From NCBI GenBank assembly GCA_016787575.1, contig JAEUUO010000041.1, positions 1 to 63,065 on the forward strand: 63,065 bases of DNA, in the 5' to 3' direction. How positions within the stretch are numbered: position 1 is the stretch's first letter; every line of letters starts with the position of its first letter. Position numbers and translations under genes: made by a program. This document shows, in pieces, positions 1 to 8,175 of the stretch. This stretch comes from Saprospiraceae bacterium (lineage in GTDB: Bacteria; Bacteroidota; Bacteroidia; Chitinophagales; Saprospiraceae). The notes below the pieces were generated by a model. The model was not told the origin of the DNA. It made no database searches and saw only the letters and a list, made by a program, of their open reading frames with translations.

Positions 1-17
1 TAGGCGCAATGCCAATG

Positions 18-986
18 GTTTTGAATTGCTTTCATTTTTTAAACAACATGTATCTTTGACATAGCGGCTTTAGCAAGTGGATCGGTAACTACTTGTTTTG
101 AATTGCTTTCATTTTTTAAACAACATGTATCTTTGACATAGATCAATCAAATTATTGATACGGCAACTGGAGTTTTGAATTGCTTTCATTTTTTAAACAA
201 CATGTATCTTTGACATAGATCATACAAGGCAACCAATCAGGCCGGCCAGTTTTGAATTGCTTTCATTTTTTAAACAACATGTATCTTTGACATAGTAATC
301 CGAATAAAATTAAATGTTTCATTGTGTTTTGAATTGCTTTCATTTTTTAAACAACATGTATCTTTGACATAGTGGTTGCTAATTATCCAGGCGCACAACA
401 AAGTTTTGAATTGCTTTCATTTTTTAAACAACATGTATCTTTGACATAGGTTTCATCGCTACACAATACTATTAAAATAGTTTTGAATTGCTTTCATTTT
501 TTAAACAACATGTATCTTTGACATAGTATGACTGCTCCAATTCCTTTATGTAAGCAGTTTTGAATTGCTTTCATTTTTTAAACAACATGTATCTTTGACA
601 TAGTAATAAAAACACTAACCATTCTGCTTATCGTTTTGAATTGCTTTCATTTTTTAAACAACATGTATCTTTGACATAGCAGGAAGCGGAGGCCAAGATA
701 ATTGCCGAAGTTTTGAATTGCTTTCATTTTTTAAACAACATGTATCTTTGACATAGAATTTATTGAAAACTCCGGCACTACATTCGGTTTTGAATTGCTT
801 TCATTTTTTAAACAACATGTATCTTTGACATAGACATGGAAAACACACCCATCCGCAATGATTGTTTTGAATTGCTTTCATTTTTTAAACAACATGTATC
901 TTTGACATAGTTGGAAAATAGCAAGGTTCTTCTGAATATGTTTTGAATTGCTTTCATTTTTTAAACAACATGTATCTTTGACATAG
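18..986 (+). CRISPR. Type II-C CRISPR array, 13 repeats
   Basis: Thirteen identical 47-bp repeats start at 18, 95, 172, 249, 326, 403, 480, 557, 633, 710, 787, 864 and 940. The repeat begins GTTTTGAATTGCTTTC and ends TATCTTTGACATAG. Twelve complete spacers of 29-30 bp lie between them, all different. Positions 1-17 are the end of another spacer, so the array continues to the left. The strand is inferred: the first part of the repeat is complementary to the tracrRNA at 5579-5592, so crRNAs must read on the plus strand, toward cas2. Length and architecture match Bacteroidota II-C repeats. The last repeat beside cas2 is not degenerate. Confidence 0.98.
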
Positions 987-1084
987 AGAATTCTGCTAAT
1001 CTATTGATATGCAATATGATACATGTAAATTTTCTTCTAAAAAATCAATTAATTTTATTGGCTTTTTAGCCTATAAAAGGGTTT

Positions 1085-1429
1085 TTAGAAAAATTCTAGC
1101 ATAAGACTTTCACCTGATTTGCTGCGTTTTGGGTTTTCACCATGGTACACTTCAAGATTTGCAAATTGCTTGTCCGTGATGAGACTAATTACTATATGGC
1201 CTTTTGGAGGTAATGCTTTTTTTACTCCTATCCTGAATTTGTTTGCATGCTCACGACTCATGCAATGACGAATATAAATGGAGTATTGGAACATGCTAAA
1301 CCCTGCTTTCAGAAGATTTTTTCTAAAATCTGTATAAAGTTTGCGGTCTTCCTTGGTTTCTGTAGGAAGATCAAAATAAACAATTACCCACATGATACGA
1401 TACGCATTAAATCGAATTGAATTATTCAT
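1085..1429 (-). CDS. cas2: CRISPR-associated endonuclease Cas2
   Basis: This 114-residue protein is Cas2, the dimeric partner of Cas1 in the spacer-integration complex. It has the ferredoxin-like start with VIVYFDLPT around residues 15-23, where Asp20 is the conserved acidic residue, followed by the RKNLLKAGF helix and a C-terminal strand. Length is normal for type II Cas2. It is the last gene of cas9-cas1-cas2, and its start overlaps the end of cas1 by 8 bp, so the two are probably translationally coupled. About 100 bp separate its stop from the array. Confidence 0.95.
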   Translation of the reverse strand: MNNSIRFNAYRIMWVIVYFDLPTETKEDRKLYTDFRKNLLKAGFSMFQYSIYIRHCMSREHANKFRIGVKKALPPKGHIVISLITDKQFANLEVYHGENPKRSKSGESLMLEFF

Positions 1430-2339
1430 ATTCCGGAAAAACTAATAGAGTGGAATCTCCGGTCTCAAAACATTGTGCAAGTTTGGAGCAAACAGTATTT
1501 ACTGCAATTTGTAAAGGTCTTTTCAATCCATCCAACATTACATCTCGGTTTAAAATTCCTAAGCAAAGAGCGCGGATTTCTTTATTTAACTCACATTCAT
1601 CAGCTGGTACAATTTCTCTGGATACCAAATCCCTGACTAACTTATCAGCATATGGCCTAAAAGGTTCCATAATATCATCAGCCAGGCATAAGCTGTTGTA
1701 AGCATTTTTATGATGTATGCCCATAAAGGGAAATAGTCCGGATCCAATTAGAGACCTTGCAACCACTGCTCGAATTACAGAATATGTATAATTTAACGCA
1801 TGATTTGGACTCTCTCCAAAACGGTCCCTTCTAAAACCAGTTTTATCCCCAAACAACTTACTCCAATAATAGGCTGCAGCGGTTGCTTCGATATTGGAGC
1901 TATCTCCTGAACGTACTTTTTGAGATGCTTCCATTAATATTTTATAGGGTAGTTTCAACTGCTTTAAAACCAGAGCCTGATTCCGAATTTTTGCGCAGAT
2001 GGTAATTTGCCAAAGTTTCTTTTTGAGTGGTTTGGATGAATCAATTTGTGAGCGCATGCGCAGGCCACTTAGACTATGACCAGCCATGGGTACCAGAATA
2101 CCGGAAGGCAAATGTCGGGAATCACAAACAATGATGGGTACATTTCTATTCAAGCAATTCTGGAGCAGTGGTGTTGTGATCAGTATTTGTGAATGATCCA
2201 ATATGAGCATGCCAGCATCTTCCAATGGACGACTGGTTTTAATGGCCTCTGACTCTCCGGAATTTTGCTCAATAATAAGTTGCTCTAATTTGGTACTAAG
2301 CCGGGCCGGACTCTCGATATAATACGTCTTAGTAATCAC
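1422..2339 (-). CDS. cas1: Type II CRISPR-associated endonuclease Cas1
   Basis: This 305-residue protein is the Cas1 integrase, which inserts new spacers at the leader end of the array together with Cas2. The N-terminal beta domain covers roughly residues 1-75. The C-terminal helical domain carries the metal ligands: Glu151 in NIEATAAAYYW, His209/His210 in FMGIHHKNAYN, and the acidic DDIMEPFRP (Asp222 to Glu225). All ligands are present, so the protein should be active. The gene lies 22 bp after cas9 and overlaps cas2 by 8 bp. The compact length fits subtype II-C, and no cas4 or csn2 is present. Confidence 0.96.
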   Translation of the reverse strand: MITKTYYIESPARLSTKLEQLIIEQNSGESEAIKTSRPLEDAGMLILDHSQILITTPLLQNCLNRNVPIIVCDSRHLPSGILVPMAGHSLSGLRMRSQIDSSKPLKKKLWQITICAKIRNQALVLKQLKLPYKILMEASQKVRSGDSSNIEATAAAYYWSKLFGDKTGFRRDRFGESPNHALNYTYSVIRAVVARSLIGSGLFPFMGIHHKNAYNSLCLADDIMEPFRPYADKLVRDLVSREIVPADECELNKEIRALCLGILNRDVMLDGLKRPLQIAVNTVCSKLAQCFETGDSTLLVFPEYE

Positions 2340-2361
2340 CCCAAGACTATTTACGCAAGAA

Positions 2362-5300
2362 TTATGCCTTTTTTATCAAGCCGATATCAGATCTCCAATA
2401 AATTTCACCTAATAAATTCAATTTGATTTTTACTGCCTTTATAGTATTTGAATTGGAATACTGTTTAATTGGCATTTTATCCTTATCTGCTTGAATTTTG
2501 GAAAGTATGGATTTACCAAGATAAACATTATTACCTGTGAACTTTATAACATGATATAGCTTATTATTTAAATTTTCTTGATTTGTCCAGTCAACTTCAT
2601 CTGGATGTTCATTGTAAAGAATAAATTTATCAAAATGTGTAAGGCTAAAGATTAATTTTTTACCATTTAGTTCCTTAGGATACAATAAGCCTATTTCTTT
2701 TTTGTTTTTTATCGCATTATAAAATGAAATTGATAGATAATCCCGTTTGCCATTTTCGCCTTCATAAATAACTAATGCATAGTTGTTGCCAGGTTCAATA
2801 TAAGTTTTTGTATCTTCTCTAAGGATTGGCAGATTAGATGAATTATTTATCATTCGCACTCTTCTAAGTGGCTTTCCATTAAATAATATAGGCTCTTTTA
2901 TTATTTGTGTCCAAGATCCTTTTTTTTCAATAAGCCCTTTAAAGTGCTGTTTAATTTTCTCATCAACAATTTTGTCCAACTGTGCTTCATTCAAATTAAT
3001 AATCCTCTTTGTTACTACATAATTTTCTTCACCAGTATAGGGATTCATAATTTTTCCATATAAGGTATCTTCATGCAAAGGCCCTCTCAATGCTTTTTGT
3101 ATTAATTGTTTTTTATCTGGACGTTTATCGTGTTTGTATTTATTAATACTACTCCTTACTAATTTTTTTGGAAATTTATGGACGATCAATAGTCCATTGA
3201 CCATATCTTCTAAATCGCGCCTAAATCTTGGCCAAGGCGGCTCTAAATTTAATTTAAAATTCCCATTTCCAGATTCTGTTGCTCGGGAAATTTTTTGAAT
3301 GAGGGCCTGACTGGTAGCCGCAATCACTACTGCATCAATAAAATGATGGCGGTGATCTCCCCTGTTTTTCATTTCAGCGATCAAGTCTGGTGTGCCTTCG
3401 TAATGTAGGATTGAATTGAGACCTAAATCTTTTCGAATCATGTGTGTGACGCCTCCTTTGGTAGTATAAACTTTCTCAATGCATTCCGATAGTTTCTCTA
3501 CCGATTTGCGCGCTATGTAAGCAGTATCCGAAAGCTGACTGTTGCTAAAGCTATCTGGCAAATTTTCAGTTAAGAAAATAGATTTTTTAAATGGATTTGA
3601 AAATCTTGCAATCCGTTTCTGAAAATCTGATTTTTCTTTTTCTGGTCGTCTTTCAAAATATTCAAGAGGAGTAAGGTTTGTTTTAAATGAGTTGATCGAT
3701 CGTTCACAAAGTGTCTTATTCGCAAAACTGTTATCTAATGATCTGCTAAATGGCAAGATATGCTCAATCTCAATTTCCTGATTACTAATTAAATCTGATA
3801 GTGAGATTACTTTGCCACTGTATGGCGATATTCGATCGGCTTCAAGCCAAAGTCTGTATTTTTCGAGATCTGATTTTTTGACTTCTTTTGTAAAAGCATC
3901 AAAATCATCAAAGTCGTTTCCTGTACAACCTAACTCTAACCACAATTCATATTTGGTCAAAATTGAATCAGAATAAGCTATGGTTCTATTAAAGAAATTT
4001 TCAAGAACTTCCCGATATTGATCTCTTTTTGTTTGTTTTAAAATATTTTTATATCGTATTTGTTCTCTAATTGCTTTTGGTTTTTTTAATTCCCTTGCAA
4101 GTTCAATGCGCACTTCATCTGGTTTACCATGTTTACCAATAAGTTGATTGACTAAGGCAATACAAACGGAAACAGCTTTTTGGACTACAGGATTTCGCAA
4201 TTCATTTGTTTTGAGACTCCTGACTTTGGGTAAATTTTTAAATTTATTTTCAAAACTGTGGTGATAACCTGCTTCTATACATGCCTCATCAAAGCGCATT
4301 CCCTTTTTCATATAAGGCAATAATTTTTGCGCTGCTTTGTGGCTTATATTGCTATAATCCTGTTCGAGTTTTAAATGGTCCGCACTCCAGAGTTTTTCGA
4401 CAACAGGTAATTCTAAATTAAATTTTGTTCTTAAATGTTCGGATAATTTTTTGAAATGTACATCTCCAGTAAATAACAAACAATGATAGATCTTTAGAAT
4501 CGTTTCATCGGATAAATTGAGCCCTTCATCCTGGAGTATTTTGTTTATTTGAATTTCAGTACGACAGGGTACTAATTCAATTTCACTAAATTTTATACGA
4601 GTGGAAAAGCCCAATGACTTTTTTATTTTCGCTTCCGTTGGTTTTAAATCTGATTTTAAAAGCTGTACCAGCTTCAATTTTTGGTCCAGATTTAGTTCGC
4701 CAAATTCTGAGGTATCAGGATTGGCCCACTTTAAATTATTGATATTTTGCCAGGCCCTAAATTCCTGAAAGACCGGATGACTGCGTGGCATGCATCTTTT
4801 TGAAGATTCCAACCTGCATTTACCAACCAGATTTTTAGCAGATTTTAAAGGCCTTTGATAAAATATTTGCTTTTTTATTTCGCTACCTAGCTCTGTATTA
4901 AAATGTGGATTACTTAAATTGATTTGGGTATTAAAAATTTTATCTATTTCTTCTTCATACATATGGCGACTGGTCCACCGTTCTAAAATTCGTTCTTCCA
5001 ATCTTTTACCTTTGAAATGATCAGAAATCAAGTTGAAATAGTATTCACCTAAGGTTCTTGATCCAGAATTACGAATCAATTCTTCCAAGTCACTGATTCC
5101 TTTTTTTACTGTACCGAGATCCTTATTGTTTTCTTTCATAAGATCCTTCCGGTTACTTAAAAACCCTCTTTTTTTAGCAAAGTATAGACATACGCGAAAT
5201 AATTCATCAGGTTGAAGAATTCGTTCGAGTCCCTCATATCGCAATTTATATAGGCTTAATGGGCTGGTATTTTTGAAAATATCATTTTCATTTAAGTCAA

Positions 5301-5541
5301 AAAATTTTTTAGCAATTTCTAAGATCCTCCGGCGTCTAAGTTTTCGTCTGTATAATCTTCTTCGAGCTCCCCGATATTGGGTTCTCAATTGGGAATAGGA
5401 ACTTTCTTTACCTGTTTTGGGATCTTCGTTATTTCCTTTAGGAAATATTATAACTCCACCATCTAAAAGTGCCTCATTTTCAGCCACTAAAGCCCAACCG
5501 AGTGAATTGGTTCCCAGGTCTATACCTAATATTTTCTTCAT
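2362..5541 (-). CDS. cas9: Type II-C CRISPR RNA-guided endonuclease Cas9
   Basis: This 1059-residue protein is a compact II-C Cas9, the dual-RNA-guided DNA nuclease. RuvC-I is ILGIDLGTNSLGWAL with catalytic Asp8. An arginine-rich bridge helix occupies about residues 53-80. RuvC-II is VRIELARELKK with Glu480. The HNH domain has EIEHILPFSRS (His594) and NSFANKTLC (Asn608). RuvC-III is HHFIDAVVIAA with His732/His733 and Asp736. The C-terminal part, from about 800, should hold the wedge and PAM-interacting domain. All catalytic residues are present. The gene leads cas9-cas1-cas2. Its start is 38 bp from the divergent tracrRNA, so the two share one short promoter region. The PAM cannot be read from the sequence. 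Confidence 0.98.
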   Translation of the reverse strand: MKKILGIDLGTNSLGWALVAENEALLDGGVIIFPKGNNEDPKTGKESSYSQLRTQYRGARRRLYRRKLRRRRILEIAKKFFDLNENDIFKNTSPLSLYKLRYEGLERILQPDELFRVCLYFAKKRGFLSNRKDLMKENNKDLGTVKKGISDLEELIRNSGSRTLGEYYFNLISDHFKGKRLEERILERWTSRHMYEEEIDKIFNTQINLSNPHFNTELGSEIKKQIFYQRPLKSAKNLVGKCRLESSKRCMPRSHPVFQEFRAWQNINNLKWANPDTSEFGELNLDQKLKLVQLLKSDLKPTEAKIKKSLGFSTRIKFSEIELVPCRTEIQINKILQDEGLNLSDETILKIYHCLLFTGDVHFKKLSEHLRTKFNLELPVVEKLWSADHLKLEQDYSNISHKAAQKLLPYMKKGMRFDEACIEAGYHHSFENKFKNLPKVRSLKTNELRNPVVQKAVSVCIALVNQLIGKHGKPDEVRIELARELKKPKAIREQIRYKNILKQTKRDQYREVLENFFNRTIAYSDSILTKYELWLELGCTGNDFDDFDAFTKEVKKSDLEKYRLWLEADRISPYSGKVISLSDLISNQEIEIEHILPFSRSLDNSFANKTLCERSINSFKTNLTPLEYFERRPEKEKSDFQKRIARFSNPFKKSIFLTENLPDSFSNSQLSDTAYIARKSVEKLSECIEKVYTTKGGVTHMIRKDLGLNSILHYEGTPDLIAEMKNRGDHRHHFIDAVVIAATSQALIQKISRATESGNGNFKLNLEPPWPRFRRDLEDMVNGLLIVHKFPKKLVRSSINKYKHDKRPDKKQLIQKALRGPLHEDTLYGKIMNPYTGEENYVVTKRIINLNEAQLDKIVDEKIKQHFKGLIEKKGSWTQIIKEPILFNGKPLRRVRMINNSSNLPILREDTKTYIEPGNNYALVIYEGENGKRDYLSISFYNAIKNKKEIGLLYPKELNGKKLIFSLTHFDKFILYNEHPDEVDWTNQENLNNKLYHVIKFTGNNVYLGKSILSKIQADKDKMPIKQYSNSNTIKAVKIKLNLLGEIYWRSDIGLIKKA

Positions 5542-5568
5542 ATATGCTGGTTATTGGAGCTAAAATAG

Positions 5569-5576
5569 TAATTTTG
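5569..5576 (+). promoter_or_regulatory. Candidate tracrRNA -7 promoter box
   Basis: TAATTTTG is an exact match to the Bacteroidota -7 consensus TAnnTTTG. It lies immediately upstream of the anti-repeat, so transcription would begin at about 5580. I see no good TTTG -33 box at the usual distance. Confidence 0.45.
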
Positions 5577-5578
5577 TC

Positions 5579-5653
5579 ATGAAAGCAATTCAGAATAAAG
5601 AATTATTCTGCAGGCTTTTAGCCTTGCCCCACTTCGGTAGGGGCATTTTTTTT
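5579..5653 (+). ncRNA. tracrRNA of the II-C CRISPR system
   Basis: Positions 5579-5592 (ATGAAAGCAATTCA) are the exact reverse complement of repeat positions 5-18, giving a 14-bp anti-repeat duplex. A perfect 8-bp hairpin follows (CAGAATAA-AGAA-TTATTCTG, 5591-5610), then a short hairpin (AGGC-loop-GCCT, 5612-5624), then a GC-rich terminator stem (GCCCC...GGGGC, 5626-5644) ending in eight T residues. This layout matches II-C tracrRNAs. The RNA is divergent from cas9. The 5' end is inferred from the promoter box, and the 3' end from the U tract. Confidence 0.9.
5626..5653 (+). terminator. Rho-independent terminator of tracrRNA
   Basis: A GCCCC/GGGGC stem closed by a TTCG tetraloop context, with one unpaired A on the 3' arm, is followed by T8. 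Confidence 0.85.
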
Positions 5654-5689
5654 GTCTTAAATTCTGATTAGATTTTAAAGCCTAGTTTC

Positions 5690-6175
5690 GGAAAATTACC
5701 TTCCAAACTCTTTCCAACTAATTATTTGAAGGCCTTCACGTTTGTACTTTCATCTCCAGTATAAATTAGATGGGTTTTCGTTATTGGAGATTCTGTGGCA
5801 GCTAGTTTTTTAATAATTTTAAATGCTGAAAAAACTCCGCTTTGATTGTGTGGTTCATTTTAATTTCAAACAATTTGGAGTATCCGTCATTATCAATTAC
5901 TAAATCTATTTCCCAGAGATTGCTGTCTTGTTACACATACAAGCAATTGAATTAAGCTCTTGATAAAATGGTTTTAAGCCGAAAAAAAGGATGACTACTA
6001 AAATTGAAAACCGGTTTCTGTTGGGCAGTATCATGCGGGTTTTCATAGAAAGGTGTTGAAAACAAATCTAAGCATAATATTTGTCAAATAGCTTGATCCC
6101 GCAGTTTTATTGGGCTGATATGCAGGCTTTCCCAACAAAATCTTCAAAATTTTCATATAATTTTTCTATATTTGC
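5690..6175 (-). pseudogene. Decayed AAA_14/DUF4143-type ATPase remnant
   Basis: No open frame survives, but minus-strand translation recovers fragments. The clearest is near 5830-5940: SNLWEIDLVIDNDGYSKLF followed by EIKMNHTIKAEFFQHLK, matching the nuclease-like C-terminal core of DUF4143 ATPases (EIDxVI...EIK). After a frameshift, the stretch THLIYTGDES continues the family's typical C-terminal end, and a stop follows. A weaker upstream fragment near 6110-6175 begins MKILKILLGKPAYQ. At least two frameshifts and several stops are present. Loss of this gene explains the 800-bp gap between cas9 and rny. Family assignment is by motif only. Confidence 0.55.
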
Positions 6176-6430
6176 ATGCGTTGGATTTCTTTCCAAGGGA
6201 AGTAAAATCCGGCAATGTTAATTATTTTATATATAAAGGTCTGTTTTACAAGAAATTGTAATTAGTCCGGGGGATATGTGGTGTTTGGTTAAAGGTTGTT
6301 TTATTAAATTCATAATAAATAGAGTTTTGTCATTATTCGCTAAATCTGAAAGCACCTGAAGGGAAACAGAAAATGAAATGCCATAACTGGCAATTCAATG
6401 GATGCATGACATAAAGCTTTTCTACCACCA

Positions 6431-6469
6431 CATTCTGATGGCAAGACCTGCTTAAAACATATCAGAATG
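6431..6469 (+). promoter_or_regulatory. Inverted repeat covering the rny start codon
   Basis: CATTCTGAT (6431-6439) and ATCAGAATG (6461-6469) are perfect 9-bp inverted repeats separated by 21 bases. The last three bases of the right arm are the rny start codon. If formed in mRNA, the hairpin would hide the ribosome-binding region. In this phylum the 6S RNA gene often sits just before rny, but I could not recognise its fold here. Confidence 0.4.
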
Positions 6470-8110
6470 CAAGATGTACTTGTAGCAATTATTGGGGGCC
6501 TCATGGCCGGAATGGGAATTGGATATTTTATCGTTCACGCCATTCTCAAACGTTCCAATCAACGAAAACTGGAAGAAATTAACCGGATCAGTGATCTGGA
6601 AATAGAAAAAGCGCGAGTAACCGCTCAACGCATGGTTTCTGAAGCTGAAATGAAGGCAGAGAAAATTGTCTCTAAAGCCGAACAGAAAAATGAAACCATC
6701 AAACAACAAAAAATTCAGGAGTCCCGGGATAATTTCGCCCGGCTGAAAGCTGATTTTGAAAGTTATAAAACAACACAATCGGTCGAACTGAAAGAACGGG
6801 AATTGAAGGCGGTCGCCATTGAAAAAGAAATCGCAGCAAAAACCCAGGATTTGGAAAGTCGGGAAGCTGAAGTAAAAATGTTGCGCGAAAATCTGGATCT
6901 CCAATTAAAAATTGTCAATAAGAAAAAAGAAGAACTGGAATTTGCAAATGAAAAACGCATCAAGGAATTGGAACAGATTGCAAGAATGAATGAATCTGAA
7001 GCCAAAGAACATTTGCTGCAAGCTGTAAAAGCTAAAGCTACCAACGATGCTTTGATCATTGAACGCGAAGTCATCGAACAGGCAAAAACCAATGCAAATA
7101 AAGAAGCTAAGAAAATAGTTATCCAAACCATCCAGCGGATGTGTGCTGAATATACCATTGAAAATTCAGTATCGGTTTTTAACCTGGACAGCGATGACAT
7201 CAAAGGTCAAATCATCGGTCGTGAAGGAAGAAACATTCGCGCACTGGAAGCTGCTACCGGTGCAGAAATTGTTGTAGATGATACACCGGAAGCAATTGTT
7301 ATTTCCAGCTTTGATCCAATCCGTCGTGAAATTGCACGCCTTTCTTTAAAACGATTGGTTGCAGATGGAAGAATCCACCCGGCACGTATTGAAGAGGTAG
7401 TTGCAAAAGTTAAAAAACAACTGGATGAGCAAATTATAGAAATCGGTGAACGCACCATCATCGATCTGGATATTCATGGTTTGGATCCGTATTTGGTTAA
7501 AATGATCGGTCGTATGCGATTCCGTTCGTCTTATGGTCAAAATTTATTAAAACACTCATCAGAAACTGCCAACTTATGCGCTGTAATGGCTGCTGAATTG
7601 GGTTTGAATCCAAAACAAATAAAATTAGCAAAACGTGCCGGACTTTTGCACGATATTGGAAAAGTTGCCGAGGAAGAATCAGAATTGTCACATGCTTTGT
7701 TTGGCATGAAGTTGTGTGAAAAATACAATGAAAATCCAATCATCATCAATGCTGTTGGTGCACACCACGATGAGATTGAAATGAATAATATTATTTCACC
7801 CATCGTACAAGCCTGCGATGCCATCTCTGGTGCTCGTCCAGGTGCACGTCGTGAAATTCTCGAATCCTATCTAAAACGTATCAACGAACTTGAAGAATTG
7901 GCCATGACTTACGAAGGCGTCCAAAAAGCATATGCACTTCAAGCAGGTCGCGAATTGCGCGTAATCGTTGAAAGTGAAAAAGTAACTGACCAATATGCAG
8001 ACGATTTGGCATTTATGATATCCCAAAAAATTCAAGATGAAATGCAATACCCCGGTCAGGTAAAAGTAACCGTAATCAGAGAAAAACGAGCCACTGCGTT
8101 TGCAAGATAA
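6467..8110 (+). CDS. rny: Ribonuclease Y
   Basis: This 547-residue protein is RNase Y, a membrane-anchored endoribonuclease that starts mRNA decay. An N-terminal transmembrane segment (about residues 5-28, VLVAIIGGLMAGMGIGYFIV) is followed by a long charged coiled coil (about 30-220). A KH domain follows with the IKGQIIGREGRNIRALE loop near residue 245. Then comes the HD domain, where LLHDIGKV near residue 395 carries the metal-binding His-Asp. Length and order match the family. The gene stands alone. It is convergent with the next gene, from which an AT-rich hairpin region separates it, and an inverted repeat overlaps its start codon. Confidence 0.95.
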   Translation: MQDVLVAIIGGLMAGMGIGYFIVHAILKRSNQRKLEEINRISDLEIEKARVTAQRMVSEAEMKAEKIVSKAEQKNETIKQQKIQESRDNFARLKADFESYKTTQSVELKERELKAVAIEKEIAAKTQDLESREAEVKMLRENLDLQLKIVNKKKEELEFANEKRIKELEQIARMNESEAKEHLLQAVKAKATNDALIIEREVIEQAKTNANKEAKKIVIQTIQRMCAEYTIENSVSVFNLDSDDIKGQIIGREGRNIRALEAATGAEIVVDDTPEAIVISSFDPIRREIARLSLKRLVADGRIHPARIEEVVAKVKKQLDEQIIEIGERTIIDLDIHGLDPYLVKMIGRMRFRSSYGQNLLKHSSETANLCAVMAAELGLNPKQIKLAKRAGLLHDIGKVAEEESELSHALFGMKLCEKYNENPIIINAVGAHHDEIEMNNIISPIVQACDAISGARPGARREILESYLKRINELEELAMTYEGVQKAYALQAGRELRVIVESEKVTDQYADDLAFMISQKIQDEMQYPGQVKVTVIREKRATAFAR

Positions 8111-8116
8111 AGAATC

Positions 8117-8175
8117 AATTAAGAATTAATAATTGAAGAATACATAATTCTTAATTTTTAATTCTTAATTCTTAA
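8117..8175. terminator. AT-rich bidirectional terminator-like hairpin
   Basis: AATTAAGAATTA (8117-8128) pairs perfectly with TAATTCTTAATT (8145-8156), followed by a T run and further copies of the TTAATTC unit. It sits between two convergent genes. The stem has almost no G or C, so terminator strength is uncertain. Confidence 0.45.

Noticed and set aside
6190..6466. Possible 6S RNA (ssrS) upstream of rny
   Set aside because: The genomic position fits, and small hairpins exist (TGCCA-TAAC-TGGCA near 6379), but I cannot draw the long bulged rod of 6S RNA, so it is not called.
6452..7824. Several long minus-strand open frames opposite rny
   Set aside because: They are shadows of the rny coding sequence; their translations are low-complexity Phe/Ser-rich and show no family features.
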